A stretch of 64,000 nucleotides of DNA, taken from positions 63,162,193 through 63,226,192 of the forward strand of contig NC_134357.1 in assembly GCF_048569485.1 (NCBI RefSeq), in the 5' to 3' direction. Shown here piece after piece: positions 49,982-61,313 of this stretch. Under the pieces are notes generated by a model that was not told the origin of the DNA, did not search any database, and saw only the letters and a program-made list of their open reading frames with translations. Position 1 is the stretch's first letter, and every line of letters starts with the position of its first letter. The stretch is from Anomaloglossus baeobatrachus. Taxonomy: Eukaryota > Chordata > Amphibia > Anura > Aromobatidae. The position numbers were made by a program, and so were the translations under genes.

Positions 49982-51852
49982 GCGGGCTTTACACGCTGCG
50001 ACATCGCTAGCATTTGCTGGTGATGTCGATCGCAATAGCACCCGCCCCCGTTGTACGGCCGATATGTGGTGATCGCTGCCGTAGCAAACATTATTGCTAC
50101 TTGCAGCGTCACATGCACATACCTGCTCTGCGACATAGCTCTGGCCGGCGAACCGCCTCCTTTCTAAGGGGGCGGTTCGTTCGGCGTTACAGCGACGTCA
50201 CACGGCAGGCGTCCAATAGAAGCGGAGGGGCGGAGATGAACGGGACGTAACATCCCGTCCACCTCCTTCCTTCCGCATTGCCGGTAGAAGCAGGTAAGGA
50301 GATGTTCGTCGCTCCTGCGGTGTCACACACAGCGATGGAACAACATCGCTAATAAGCAGAAAACGATTTCTTGTTTCAGGATGACCTCTCCGCGGCAAAC
50401 GATTTTGACCGCTTTTGCGATCGTTTAAGGTCGCTCATAAGTGTCACACTGCGATATTGTTGTCGCGGGCGGGGAGGAGGGTGTCAGCACACCGCGCTCA
50501 CCCCTTCTGCTCGGGTCCGGCGGCTGCTGCTCAGTGGTGGCTCGAGCGGTGGGCCGGATCCCGGGGGTTTCTCGAGCGGCGCTCCTCGCCCGTGAGTGAA
50601 AGGGGGTTGTTGGGTGTGGGAATTGTTTATTGTCCGTGACGCCACCCACGGTTGTGGTGATTTCACCACCGCTGCCCAATACGGGGATCCCGGGGATGAT
50701 GATGCGGAGCAGCCAGGTGTTGTGTTGCCCCTCCGTGGGTAGGGGTTGGTGATCCCGGGGCCTGGTGACGGCTTGGGAGGTGCAGGGCCTGGTGGGCGCA
50801 GGGACGCGGGGGCAGCGCTGTGCCTTGCGGCACTGTGGTACTCACTCAGCCTGAGACGTTGACACAGTTTGTACGGTAAACCAAATGGCTAGTAAGACGG
50901 TCCCACGGACGGCTGCAATTGCTCTCCCAGTAGGTGACGGTGATGTCCCTCTTCCTTGCACCTTTGTGTACTTGTTGGTTGCGATGGGTCCCCACCGGTA
51001 ACCCGCTCCCCGGTTTCAAGCTGGACCGGAGGAGTTCTACTCTTTGCCCGCAGGCGCTGGCCCTAAGAAACTGGTGCCTTGGCGGTGGCGGTGTCTCTTT
51101 TACACTGGCTGGGCGGTTGCCTTCACTCGGGTCTTGGTTGTTAGGGGATCTACGTCCCCTTCACTGGCGGATTCGGCAAATTGTGGCGACTCCAAGCCTT
51201 GCCGGGGCCCCTGCCCTGGTGCTGACTAGCCTTCGGAACACTGCTCCAGACCGCCGGGCACACAGCCTACGGGGTCCTTCCAGGAACTTCCAAACGGTCC
51301 CCCTCCAGACAGTCACCACCGTTGCTGACCTTGCTGACCTGTCCTGCACTCAGCTGGACTACTTCAGGCTTTGCACACTCCTTCTGTTCTGTCACCACTC
51401 TTGCTTTCCTCCTTTACCACTTTACTTCCTTCACTTTCACTTAGCTTATCTGCTCCTCACTCAAGCTCTTCCCTGAGCTGACTCCTCACACAAGCCCTGC
51501 CTGGGCTACTCTCTGCTGTTTACTCTTTCATGTCCCTCACTGGACTCCACTCTCAAGCTCTTCCCTGAGCTGACTGCCTGGTTTCTCCCGCCTCCAGAGC
51601 TGTGATCTCCTTGGTGGGCGGAGCCAACCGCCTGGCCCACCCCCTGGTGTGAATCACCAGCCTCTGGAGGAAGGCAACAAGGATTTTTGGTTAGCTTAGA
51701 TGTTCCTACCTGGGATGTAGGGTGTGGTGGTGTGTGACCTGTGTCCCCTGGCTTGCCCAGGGCGACACATTGTTAATGAAGCCGGATGTGCGTCACAAAC
51801 ACCGTGACCCCGACGATAATTAATTAACGATATCGTAGCGTGTAAAACCCCC
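49982..51852. mobile_element. TTAA-target MITE M8, split by LTR A5
   Basis: TTAA at 49,978-49,981 precedes GCGGGCTTTACACGCTGCG. The right end ATCGTAGCGTGTAAAACCCCC is followed by TTTA. The solo LTR A5 (50,461-51,769) interrupts it. Without the LTR it is about 560 bp, the normal size. Confidence 0.85.
50461..51769 (-). mobile_element. Solo LTR, family A (A5), nested in M8
   Basis: On the plus strand it starts TGTCGCGGGCGGGG and ends CCCAGGGCGACACA, with perfect TTGT on both sides (50,457-50,460 and 51,770-51,773). At 1,309 bp it is about 100 bp longer than the A1 LTR, owing to a short internal duplication of CAAGCTCTTCCCTGAGCTGA at about 51,463 and 51,554. Otherwise it is close to the A1 LTR, so it is young. 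Confidence 0.9.
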
Positions 51853-52035
51853 TTTACAGTCATTGCAGATGCAACATAAAAACCAAAAGTATTTTCCAGA
51901 TCTACATCTATTATAGCATATACACAAAAAAAGCCATGGTTTAGATTATCATCTCAAATCTGGTCATGGCGAATAAAGAAACACCTAATGCAATATAGAA
52001 ATATAGACTATGGGACAAGCACTCTCCCAAGTTAA

Positions 52036-52476
52036 ACACTGATTCAAAGCAAAACAAATGGAGATTTTATGTGTGAACAATTATCTTTATTGAGAATAAA
52101 AAATACAACAGAAAAAAAACTATAATGAGAACTAGCTAAAGTCCTAATGCTTTGAAACCAATTATATTACAGTCACAGAACATAAAACAGGCGCCAAAAT
52201 TCTTCTTACCAGTATAAGACTAGTGGAACTTTTAGCACTGTAGGGGACCAGGGTAGTGAGCACTTTATGCACATAGGCACCTTCTGACTGGCCTTATGTT
52301 AGTGGTTATAGAGTATAGCCTACTTACTAGGCACAAGACTGTGGGTAAATACTGGCACTATAGTCTTTTCCAACTCCTGGTTCTCATTATGGTTTTTATT
52401 CTGTGTATTTTGTATTCTCAATAAAGATAATTGTTTGCACATAAAATCTCCTTTTGTTTTGCTTTGAATCACTACA
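52036..52476. repeat. Fold-back element F6
   Basis: Arms at 52,036-52,133 and 52,376-52,476 are near-perfect inverses (GATTCAAAGCAAAACAAA, GGAGATTTTATGTG, AATTATCTTTATTGAGAATA), with a loop of about 240 bp. AATAAAG lies in the right arm. It lacks the GAAACGCGTTG core of F1-F5, so it is kept separate. Confidence 0.8.
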
Positions 52477-52628
52477 TGTATTTTATTCTAGTCCCTATTA
52501 ATTCCTCTCATAGCAGCATACCTAATTTACGTATTCCACATTGTGATCCTACTTTCTCCCACCATGGTGAGTCCCAAGAGACAAGCGATCTCACACTTGG
52601 ACACTCCAAGGAGCTATTTACATTTACA

Positions 52629-53227
52629 TGTTACAGGTGTGTCACGTGCGACAGACAGTCATGTGGTTTCTGGATGTAGAAGGTCACAGCATTTGGCTGC
52701 ACAGAATGCTCCCTGACTTTCCATTGTTACTGCTGTCAGTATTCAATCCTTTTGGACCCAGCTGTTGATTATTAGTATTCCCTTGATGTTTAAATACTCC
52801 TTACTTCCTTTGGACTGGTGCTGGTGATATTTTCAGTTCCTTCAAGCCAAGGTTGCAAGCAGGTGGGTTGTACTCCTCTATGGTATAGTTGCTGAAAGCT
52901 CAGCTGTACTTCTACCTAAGTCGTCTAATGATAAGTAGTTCATGCTTTTCCCCCTGTGTGTCTCCCTTGTATCTTCTATAGTTGTTTAGTGGGGTTGACG
53001 GAGTGCTCATACCATCCATTCCCTATTTAGGGCCCAGCATTAGGGATACCTGGGGTCAGGTATCGAGGTCAGCGCATAGGTACGGAACCTATCTAGGGTG
53101 GTGAGGGACCCCAGGGACCAGCAGTAGGTTTAATCAGGAGTCACCATCTTCCCTCTCCCTAGACACAGAGTTTCCCTTCCAGTCCCTTTCACCATGCGCT
53201 TGGTACTTTCCCGTACCTAGTGTGATA
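52629..53227 (+). mobile_element. Solo LTR, family D (D2)
   Basis: It starts TGTTACAGGTGTGTCACG and ends CCTAGTGTGATA, flanked by a perfect 5-bp duplication TTACA (52,624-52,628 and 53,228-53,232). About 600 bp, alignable with D1 throughout. The 5-bp duplication fits Ty3-like elements. Fossil of moderate age. Confidence 0.85.
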
Positions 53228-53469
53228 TTACATTTATTTATTATGGCCTCTTGTCATGCATGTTTCAAGAGGAACATGAGGAAATCATGTGCAGTGATGC
53301 CCAAATATTTGAGCAGCCTCTGTCTCAAGAAGTGGATGATGAGGATGATGAGACACAGTTGCCAAGTAATGTTGTTTATTCAACAAGTCAGGAGGAGGAC
53401 AAGAGTGCGGAAGTGGAAGATGAAGTGATGGATGATGAAGTCACTGACCCAACTTGGGAAGATTGCATG

Positions 53470-55840
53470 TGACGCACCCCAGGACTATGGGGTACTCGGT
53501 CCCGGGCAGTATATTTACTGGGACAGTTCACTGGGTGGCCATTGCCCGGTTCCGTGACCCTGGTGGTTAGTTGAAAGGGGTTATATACAGGGGAATAATA
53601 ATAAAGGTTTTGTCGTGACGCCACTTGCTATATGGATGTGTGGCGCCCCTGAGGCTTCCGTCGCCACAGGTCATTGCACCCCATCCAGCGGTGTGATGCC
53701 CCATTCTGGGAGAGGAAGAGAGTGAACTCCGGTCCCCTGGTAAATCCACACTACACCCATTGTTAGGTACATACTGGGACCAGGGAAAGTGGCAGTTATC
53801 CCCCCCCATGCTGCAAGCTGGGAGGGGCCGTAAGACCCATCCCTGCTCCTATAGGGTACAGCTTAGCAACTGGGGAGGTGGGAGGAGCCATCTGAGAGCA
53901 GACAAAGGGAGGAAGGTCAAGTTTAGTCAGTCTACCTCAGGGAGTGAGAGAGTGAGCATGTAGTTGGAGAAGAAGAACGAGAGAAAGGAGGGAGGAGGAG
54001 GCCTGCTGGAGGCAGGCAAGGAGGAGAAAAGAAAGAAAGAAGGAAAGAAAGCTCCAAGTCAGACAGGAGCAGAGAAACTGAAGGAGACGCTTCCTGGTGA
54101 AGATCCTGGGACCCAGAGGTCCAGGTGACACCACGTAGGAGACAGAAGGAGTCGCAGGGCCACGGGTAGTCCTAGAGGTACCACGGAGAGGTCCTAGAGG
54201 TGCCACGGGTAGTTGTAGGCTACGGTGGCCTGTTCCACAGTAACATCGGTGGAGGGATCAAGCTGCGACAGGGGACGGTCCCTAGAGACTGGAGGAGTGC
54301 AAAATCATCTCCAAACAGTAAAAACCGAGGCCCAGGGAAGGTTGTAGACTCCCAGGGCCAGAACCCATAACAGACTTCCAGAAAAGGGGTAATCAGCCGA
54401 CAGGTGACCCCCCAGCCTGGAGGCTGTAGTGGAGGCCAAGCCAGGTCCATCCTAACAAAGGCAAGGCTAAGGAAGACAGCAGAAGAAAGAGACACTAAGA
54501 GAAGGGTACCGGCTTTTACTCTCTGAATCACCCAGAAACGGCGGAGGTCCCTGACAGTGGTCCCAGCAGTCCAAGGGTTCCTGCCGGTCTTGACAAGAAC
54601 TGTGAGTAAAGAACTTGAACTGCACCCTTGAAGTGGTCTCTGTTATTTCCGCTGCATAGACATTCACAAGCACCAACTGTGCCCCGGGCATTGCTCCACC
54701 TGTGGGGAGCAGTACCACCATTGCTGCCTTATCATCTCCCGGAGGCCTCATACAGCAGCGGCGGCTTATTAGCCGCATACCACAGGTGGCGTCACGAACA
54801 CAAACTTTATTCATCAAGCCACATATACTACTGACACCCACCAGGGCCACGGAGCCGGGCCCAGCCACCACTGACTACCTCCGGACTAGTCCGGCCCGGC
54901 ACCGGGTGTCCCATAGCCCTGGGGTGGGCGAGTCAGATGGAGTCGCCGCTGCACAGTCTCTCACTGCTGGAGCTGATGTTAATGGCAGCCTGGATGTTGC
55001 AGCCCTCTGCAAGTAGGGCTAGGCCCCAGGAGATAAATGATGGTGTTTGATGTTTAAGTCCATTAACAGTACCAGGGCGCAAAAGAAGGTAGACCACACA
55101 AGGGATTGCAGTGTAACTGGTTCTTTACGCTGGTGATACTTGCAACCCGATGGAGGCTGGTCCTCACCACTGGTCCCCTTAGTTCCAGTGCCAGTGTGGT
55201 AACCTGGTGGCTTCTTTCCCCTGCACCTGTCTCTGGTTGGTGGGTCCCCGTGGCTTGGAGCGTCTGGGGGTCCCCTCCTGGTAGTCTTTCAGTCTTAGTC
55301 CGTGCAGCAGGCAGTTTGAACTCTGTAAGGTTGGTGCTCTGTTCCGGTTCCTGCTTCTCCCGTCACTGCTGGTCCCCTGAACTTTACAGTCGGTGAGGTC
55401 CTGGATGCTCCTCTCACCATACAGATTTTATCAGGTCTGCCTGGAGCATTTCCTGACCTAGGGCTCTGCACCCCGTCGGTGCTATGGTTCCGAAAGTACT
55501 CTACCGTACTCCTTCGGCAACCACACGCCTGCACCTGATAGGTCACTGTTACACACTCCCCTCAGTATAGGTTATGTCCGTCTCCTTTCACTTCCACTTA
55601 CTGACTATCTGACCCCTCCTTCCTGGTTGTCGTCTAGTGGACTGGATTGGTTCCACCCCTAGGTGGCCATCCATTGGGTCCAACCCTAGCCGGTCACCAG
55701 TCCTTGGGGAAGGGAAAAACAGGGATTTTATATGTGTTTTGGTGTTACCGGCACTGGCCTTCTGGGTCCCTGGGGGTAGACCCTGCATCTTCGACAGGAT
55801 GCAGTTCCTTGTAGCTCCTGATGGCTTCAGGGGCGCTACA
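53470..55840 (-). mobile_element. Solo LTR, family B (B2), split by B1
   Basis: On the plus strand it starts TGACGCACCCCAGG and ends AGGGGCGCTACA, with a perfect CATG duplication (53,466-53,469 and 55,841-55,844). Its interior is split by the forward LTR B1 at 53,639-54,935. Without the insert it is about 1.07 kb. Blocks such as GTCGTGACGCCAC and GGTTCCGTGACCC match B3. Confidence 0.9.
53639..54935 (+). mobile_element. Solo LTR, family B (B1), nested in B2
   Basis: It starts TGTGGCGCCCCTGAGG and ends GTGGGCGAGTCA, with a perfect GATG duplication (53,635-53,638 and 54,936-54,939). Length is 1,297 bp. AG-rich tracts lie at 53,940-54,070. TGGCGTCACGAACACAA at 54,787 matches the primer site of A1 over its first 14 bases, though it lies inside an LTR. 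Confidence 0.9.
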
Positions 55841-56415
55841 CATGAAACGAGGGGACAGCAGTGCAGAAAGGGAGGGATCCGCAGAACCACATCAGGCAGG
55901 AAGAGGCAGTGTGGCAGCATGAGGGAGGAGGTGTTATACTGTTCCCCATAGAACACACATGCGACAAGTTCCAAGGCCAAGGGTTATGTGTTACCCTGTC
56001 TGGCGTTTTTTTTTAACGCAAGTGCAGATTATTAAAAAAAATTGTGATTTTCAACCTGTGCTGTACCAAGATGAGTAGGGGCCTGACCTTTACCAGCATG
56101 CTCAGGCACATGTCATCAAAGCAACCGACTGGGTGAGCTGAACAGCTGGGTCCAAAATCAGTGTCTGTGGGTAACACCAATGCCTCTTTGCCTGTGCTAA
56201 CTGCTTTCAAATCCCCTGTACAGGACGCAGGTTCAGATGCTTATCACCCTGTATCTGTCGTTATACATTCGCAAGCACTATCAGCAACCATGTCTGGTTC
56301 TCTGTCCCTGTGAAGCGTGCAGCTGTCCCTACCTGAGGCCTTGGAGATCAAGCAGAAATATGCAGCCACCCAGCCACAGGCCCAAACACTAAACAGTTGC
56401 ACTTAAAGCATAGAC

Positions 56416-57766
56416 TTTACCACTGTAGGAGTTGCACACTTTTTAAAAATGGCCAAAAATTTATTCTGTTGCCATCCTCTACGTTTCTTCCAGGATTTAT
56501 TGCACCAAACATGTATTGTAGTCCGACGTGATGGAATTCTGAAAAATGGCTGCGAAGGCAGCGCATGTGCAGATTGAGATCTCGGCTCTCTGAGATCTCA
56601 ATCTGCGTGTGCGCTGCCTCCGAAGCCATTTTCCTGAAGTACATCTCAAGCACTGACCGGAGATCAATGGTGCCCGTATCACTCCGCAACACCCCCACCT
56701 CCCAGCCTCGGACCAGCAGTATGCCATGCCGTCGCTGACTTCTTTCAGCTGCGACCCTGCTCCACCGCACCCCCAGTAAGTTATATTCGGATTATAAAAC
56801 ATACTCAGATTTTAAGATGGACCCCCATTTTTAATATTAAAACAAAATTTTTTTTTGCCGATTTCTTCCTTTAAATTTGGGGTGCATCTTATAATCTGGT
56901 GCATTTTATAATCTGCAAAATATGGTAGGTTACTGATCGGTAACTGATCTGTAAATGATGTGACAGTGCTGATTTACTTCAACATGCTACGTTTTAGGAT
57001 AATACCCAAGATGACTGTTAGGTGAGCCACGGAGGGTTGTGTAATCCCATTCTGCATGCAAGGATCCCACAATACAGAAGTTTGAAATCAACTCTTGCTG
57101 GAAAGTTGGGTCCTTTAGGCTACTCAAAACTGCATGAATTTCCCTCCCCAGCAAAGTCTATTAGATTTTATTGTTGCTGTCCGCACAGTGCAGCTTTTTT
57201 TGGCTGCGTTTTTGTGGTGACCACAAAGATACAGCATGTCCATTCTTACTGCGTTTTTCACCCATTGAATGCACTGGACAAAAACGCAGCAAAAATCGCA
57301 TCAAAACGCATCAAAAAACACACAAAAACGCATGCATTTTTTATGCATTTTTCCTGTAAGTGCGTTTTTGTGTTGCTTTTTGGGGTAAAGAATGCTGCAT
57401 CTTTGTGGTCAGACAAAAACGCAGCATGCGCACATAGCCTGAGGCTGGCACAATTGACATTTGTGGACCTTTTTGCTAATTAATTATATTTAGTAATATT
57501 TGCTGTCTGTGGCTGGCCACTTCTTTGTTTAATACAAAGGGCAACCACATTACTTTTTTTTAGGCAAGTGCTGAGCTATCTATACTGAGCTATTGGAAAG
57601 AAGTAGCCCACGTGGAGCTCGTGCACAGGTTGCCTGTGTCTCTATCTGCCCCACAGTCAGGACACTTGACATTTTTTTCAAAAATATAACATTTATTAAT
57701 ATCAAACAACTAAATGATATTGATGGCATTCCAATATGGTGGCTCTATAAGTCACTGTTTATTTCC
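56416..57766. other. Intergenic sequence with a palindrome and a MITE-like block
   Basis: A palindrome lies at 56,543-56,632. At about 56,775-56,925, GGATTATAAAACATAC and GCATCTTATAATCTG hint at another inverted repeat. From 57,165 to 57,440 is a block rich in AAAACGCA and its inverse, ending GCATGCGCACATAGCC, related to 12,760-13,040. No gene is supported. Confidence 0.4.
56543..56632. repeat. 90-bp palindrome
   Basis: Arms begin AAAATGGCTGCGAAGGCAGC and fold over TTGAGATCTCGGCTCTCTGAGATCTCAA with a five-base centre and a few mismatches. It could form a stable hairpin if transcribed. Confidence 0.8.
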
Positions 57767-57770
57767 TTAG

Positions 57771-58363
57771 GCTTCTTTCAGACGTCAGTGAAAAACACAC
57801 GTTTTTTTCACTGATGTGATAAAGGTGCGCATGTCCCTCCATGTGCTGTGATTTTGGCACACGTGTAATCTCCGTGTGCTATCCGTGATAATACACGGAG
57901 ATCAGGCACTTATTATACTCACCTGTCCACGCTCCTGCTGTTTGTGGTGCTGAAGTCTTTCATGATACTGCTTCCGGCTGCCGCTGTCTCCCCTCTGCAG
58001 CTACTTCTGGGTCACGGCACAGTGCACATGCATGAGCATAATTAGCTGGCCTGGAAGCAGCAGACAGCAGCGGCTGAAGACAGCATCACTGGAGATGGGT
58101 GAGTTTAAAAAGCTTTTTATTTTAAATGTACGTGATTTTTCTGGTACGGGTTTCATTGACCACACCATAGTGTGGTCCATGGGACATCAGTGATGCCAGA
58201 ACAAAAAATGGACTTGTCTCCGTGCGGATGAAAACACGTAAGTGAGAAATCACTGATGTGTGCGCAGGCCTATTGATTTTAATGGGTCTGCGTATGTCCA
58301 TGATTCTGGTACGTATAAAAACAGCAAAATACGTACCAGAATCACTGACGTGTGAAGGAGACC
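57771..58363. mobile_element. MITE with CACTGACGT-type ends
   Basis: The left end GCTTCTTTCAGACGTCAGTGA and right end TCACTGACGTGTGAAGGAG are imperfect inverses, with TTAG on both sides (57,767-57,770 and 58,364-58,367). The interior holds inverted TTCTGGTACGTAT/ATACGTACCAGAATC and CACGGAGAT tracts. TTAG may be a decayed TTAA. No coding frame with motifs. Confidence 0.65.
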
Positions 58364-58367
58364 TTAG

Positions 58368-59176
58368 ACTGGTTTTACACTTCAGCCTGTATGGACCGTG
58401 ATGTTTGGACTGGCTGTCAGTATCCAGGCTGGGTATTCAGATTGGGTCAGGAAGCCGTCAGCCAGTCTAGATATCAAAATCCATTCTGTTACAGTGAAAA
58501 TCTTATGTGTGTAGCCTGTCTTAGATATTATATCCTTTGTAATATGGTATATAGTGGAGCATACTGCATTTTAATAAATTTTTATTGAATCCATGATAAA
58601 AAAGCATTTTCCCTTTTCAAAGCGAGACAAAAAAAGATCCATACCATGGAATTAAGAACTTTAATAATTCCACATGATTGCACCGTATACCGCTATCACT
58701 GTGTATTATTGCATTTTTACCAACAAGCAATTTCTCCAAAAATATCGAAATCACCGTACTTTGCATTAAGTAACCCAAATGTCAGTAGCAAGAACTTTTC
58801 ACAACTAAAAACCACTACAAAGGTAAACGTAATACAACCAACAGAAGTCAAATAGTGAACTGGACCTTCTTGTAACCTAAACATACACAGGGAGCGGTGA
58901 GTATTGCAACAGGTATATTGAGTCACTTCTCCTTAGGTAAAGACTGGAAATGGAAAGCCACAAACATAAAAGTGTGAACAATTGACCGCAGAATTAGGCT
59001 CTGTTCACATCTGTGAAAAACACAAACCATGACTCAGTGCCATATATAGTTTGGTTTCCTCACGGTGTCTATTGTTTTACTAGACAAAATAGATGCCATT
59101 TTTAAAATGTGATATAGTTTTCAATCAATGGAGACCACTGGTAATGCATTTAATGCAGATGTGACCATAGTTTGAC
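58368..59176. other. Unassigned intergenic sequence
   Basis: AT-rich, no recognised element or gene. Confidence 0.3.
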
Positions 59177-59180
59177 TTAA

Positions 59181-59255
59181 AGGGAACCTGTCACCAGATT
59201 TTGGTCTTCTAAACTAAAACTAGAACCTTAAGCAGCGCCTATGTTACATTCTATA
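59181..59255 (+). repeat. Left end of a TTAA MITE (AGGGAACCTGTCACC)
   Basis: TTAA at 59,177-59,180 precedes AGGGAACCTGTCACCAGATT. The element is then interrupted by the Tc1-like copy at 59,258. Its continuation after 62,430 (GCATGTTACCCCCTGACC) is plausible, but no right end is seen. Confidence 0.55.
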
Positions 59256-59591
59256 TACAGTGCCTTACGAAAGTATTCGGCTCCCTTGAATTTTTCAACC
59301 TTTTCCCACATTTCAGGCTTCAAACATAAAGATAAAAATTTTAATGTTATGGTGAAGAATCAACAAGTGGACACAATTGTGAAGTTGAAGGAAATTTTTT
59401 GCTTATTTTAAACTTTTTTAAAAAATAAATAATGAAAATTGGGGCGTGCAATATTATTCAGCCCCTTTACTTTCAGTGCAGCAAACTCACTCCAGAAGTT
59501 CATTAATGATCTCTGAATGATCCAATGTTGTCCTAAATGACTGATGATGATAAATATAATCCACTTGTGTGTCATCAAGTCTCCGTATAAA

Positions 59592-60547
59592 TGTGTCGCC
59601 CTGGACAAGCCAGGGGACACAGGTAACAACACACACACACCCCCACCCCCAGCAGTTCACAGCAGACATCCCCAAAGTGACCTGCTTTCTGCCTCGGGCT
59701 CAGACTGACACACCAGGTGGGCGGAGTCAGGAGATGGAGACGCCCACCCTGGAGTGAGCTGGCCTGAGGCAGGAAACGAGCCGGGAGAGAAGTTCAGGAG
59801 TGAAGGAGAAAGGACGTCTGCAGAGAGGCAGACGCAGATTGGGGCCTAGGTTGGAGCCTAGGGCCCCTGTGCAGAAAGTCAGGCAGACGGTAGTGGCCGT
59901 CTGCAGGGAGCCGGGGAGCCAGTTGGTGGAACCGCAGGTAGCCGGGGCTGGGCGGTGGCCCCCCGGTACTGAATCGGGGAGCCAGCTGGAAACCGGAGAG
60001 CAGGAAGAGTGTGCACGGAGGCGAAGGAAAGGACTTACACTAACAACCTGGGGTCAGGGGAAAAGCACCGCAGCCGCCTGTGGGACCCGTCCATCCAGCC
60101 GTTTGTTTCAGCAGAGACTCTGTGTGCTTCATTGGGCTGAGTGAGTACCACCGTGCCGTGCGGCACAGCGCTGCCCCTGCGCCCCTGCACCTCCACAGGC
60201 CCCATACCCGCCTGTCCACCATCCCAACCCCATCACTGGGCCCCGGGATCACCAACCCCTACCCACGGAGGGGCAACACAACAACTGGCTGCTCCACACC
60301 ATCACTCCCGGGATCCCCAGCCAGAGCAGCGGTGGTGTACATTCAATCACCACAACCGTGGATGGCGTCACGGACAATAAACTATCCCAAATCCCAATCC
60401 CCTTTCACTCACGGGCGAGGAGCGCCGCTCGAGTCCCCGGGATCCGGCCCATCGCTCGAGCCACCGAGCAGCGGCAGGCCGCAGCAGCCGCGGCAGCCGG
60501 ACCCGAGCAGTAGGGAGAGCGCGGCGTCCCCTCCTCCGCCCGCGACA
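59592..60547 (+). repeat. A2 5' LTR
   Basis: Family-A LTR, 956 bp, distinct subfamily from A1 (shorter AG-rich part, CAACACACACACACCCCCA after the start). TGGCGTCACGGACA recurs at 60,363 inside the LTR. Confidence 0.9.
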
Positions 60548-61313
60548 ACTTGGCGTCACGAACAGGATCTTACCGCTCTGCCGTTGGGTAGAGGTGCGCC
60601 TTGTGACCGCCGGAGGTGTCCGGTCGAAAATTTTGTAAAACCGCCATCTTGGGTGCGAAAATTTCCCGCTCGAGCGTCTTCCCCGAGCAGGAAAGGCGCG
60701 AAAGTGGAGCCCCGCCCCCTGAAGAAGGAAGTGCTAAAAAGAGGCTAAGGGGGACGGGATGGCGTCCGGCCGCATGTGAACCGCGGCTGTGGAAGCAGGG
60801 ACGCCAGGACTCTGCCAGCATTTGGTTCCTGGAAGAGGCCGCCGCAGTGATGCACCGACCCGTTACCCCTGTTACCGGTAGCGGAGCCCGCAGCGTCTGT
60901 GGGGGAGGACCCAGACCTGGGGTCCCCAGGCCTCACCTTTGTCACCGCCCTGCCACCGGCCCCGGCAGTCCGCCCGGCCGCGACGGAGATGACGACGGCT
61001 CCGGCAGTCCGCCCGGCCGCAACGGCAGCGAAGTACCGGTCCTGTTGACTAATCTGGAGCCGTTCCTGGACTGGGGTCAAGGGGTGCTGCCCACTTCCTA
61101 GGGGCAGCACCAAGGCTAGGTTATTTGGGTGGGTGACTGAAGGACCCGTTGCCGTTATTAAAAGTGTTTAATGTTTGATATGCCTCCTGTTGTGGGATGA
61201 TGTTAGTATCCTTGTATTGTTTTTTTTTTCCTTATCTTCTGCAGTTTAAAAGAAAAATAAAACCGGTGATGGACGGGCAGCCCGAGGACGGTCTGCATTT
61301 TGCTAAGGGGGAA

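Larger units (their letters stand above)
48775..51910. repeat. Tandem repeat of about 150 bp, split by MITEs M7 and M8
   Basis: The first segment (48,775-49,265) has a TATA-bearing palindrome and two units with GCTGCTGGAGAAGGGCTAATG. After M7 it resumes at 49,866 with TAGCTGCATTTATTGTGGGG and GCTGCTGGAGAAG. After M8 it finishes at 51,853-51,890 with TTGCAGATGCAACATAAAAACC. Removing the inserts leaves three successive units. The unit class is unknown. Confidence 0.65.
53233..56415 (+). pseudogene. Relic hAT-like (BED finger) reading frame, interrupted by LTRs
   Basis: The first piece (53,251-53,466) codes an acidic stretch (EVDDEDDETQLPSN, EVEDEVMDDEVTDPTWEDC), and sequence right of the LTRs (from 55,845) stays protein-like for about 25 codons. 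At 56,020-56,133 a degraded BED-type zinc finger can be read: FNLCCTKMSRGLTFTSMLRH, then MSSKQP. The first Cys and last His of the usual C-x2-C...H...H set are replaced. Near 56,340-56,400 IKQKYAATQPQAQTLN resembles the linker after BED fingers in hAT transposases. The catalytic region is absent. It could instead be a decayed ZBED-like host gene. Confidence 0.45.
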
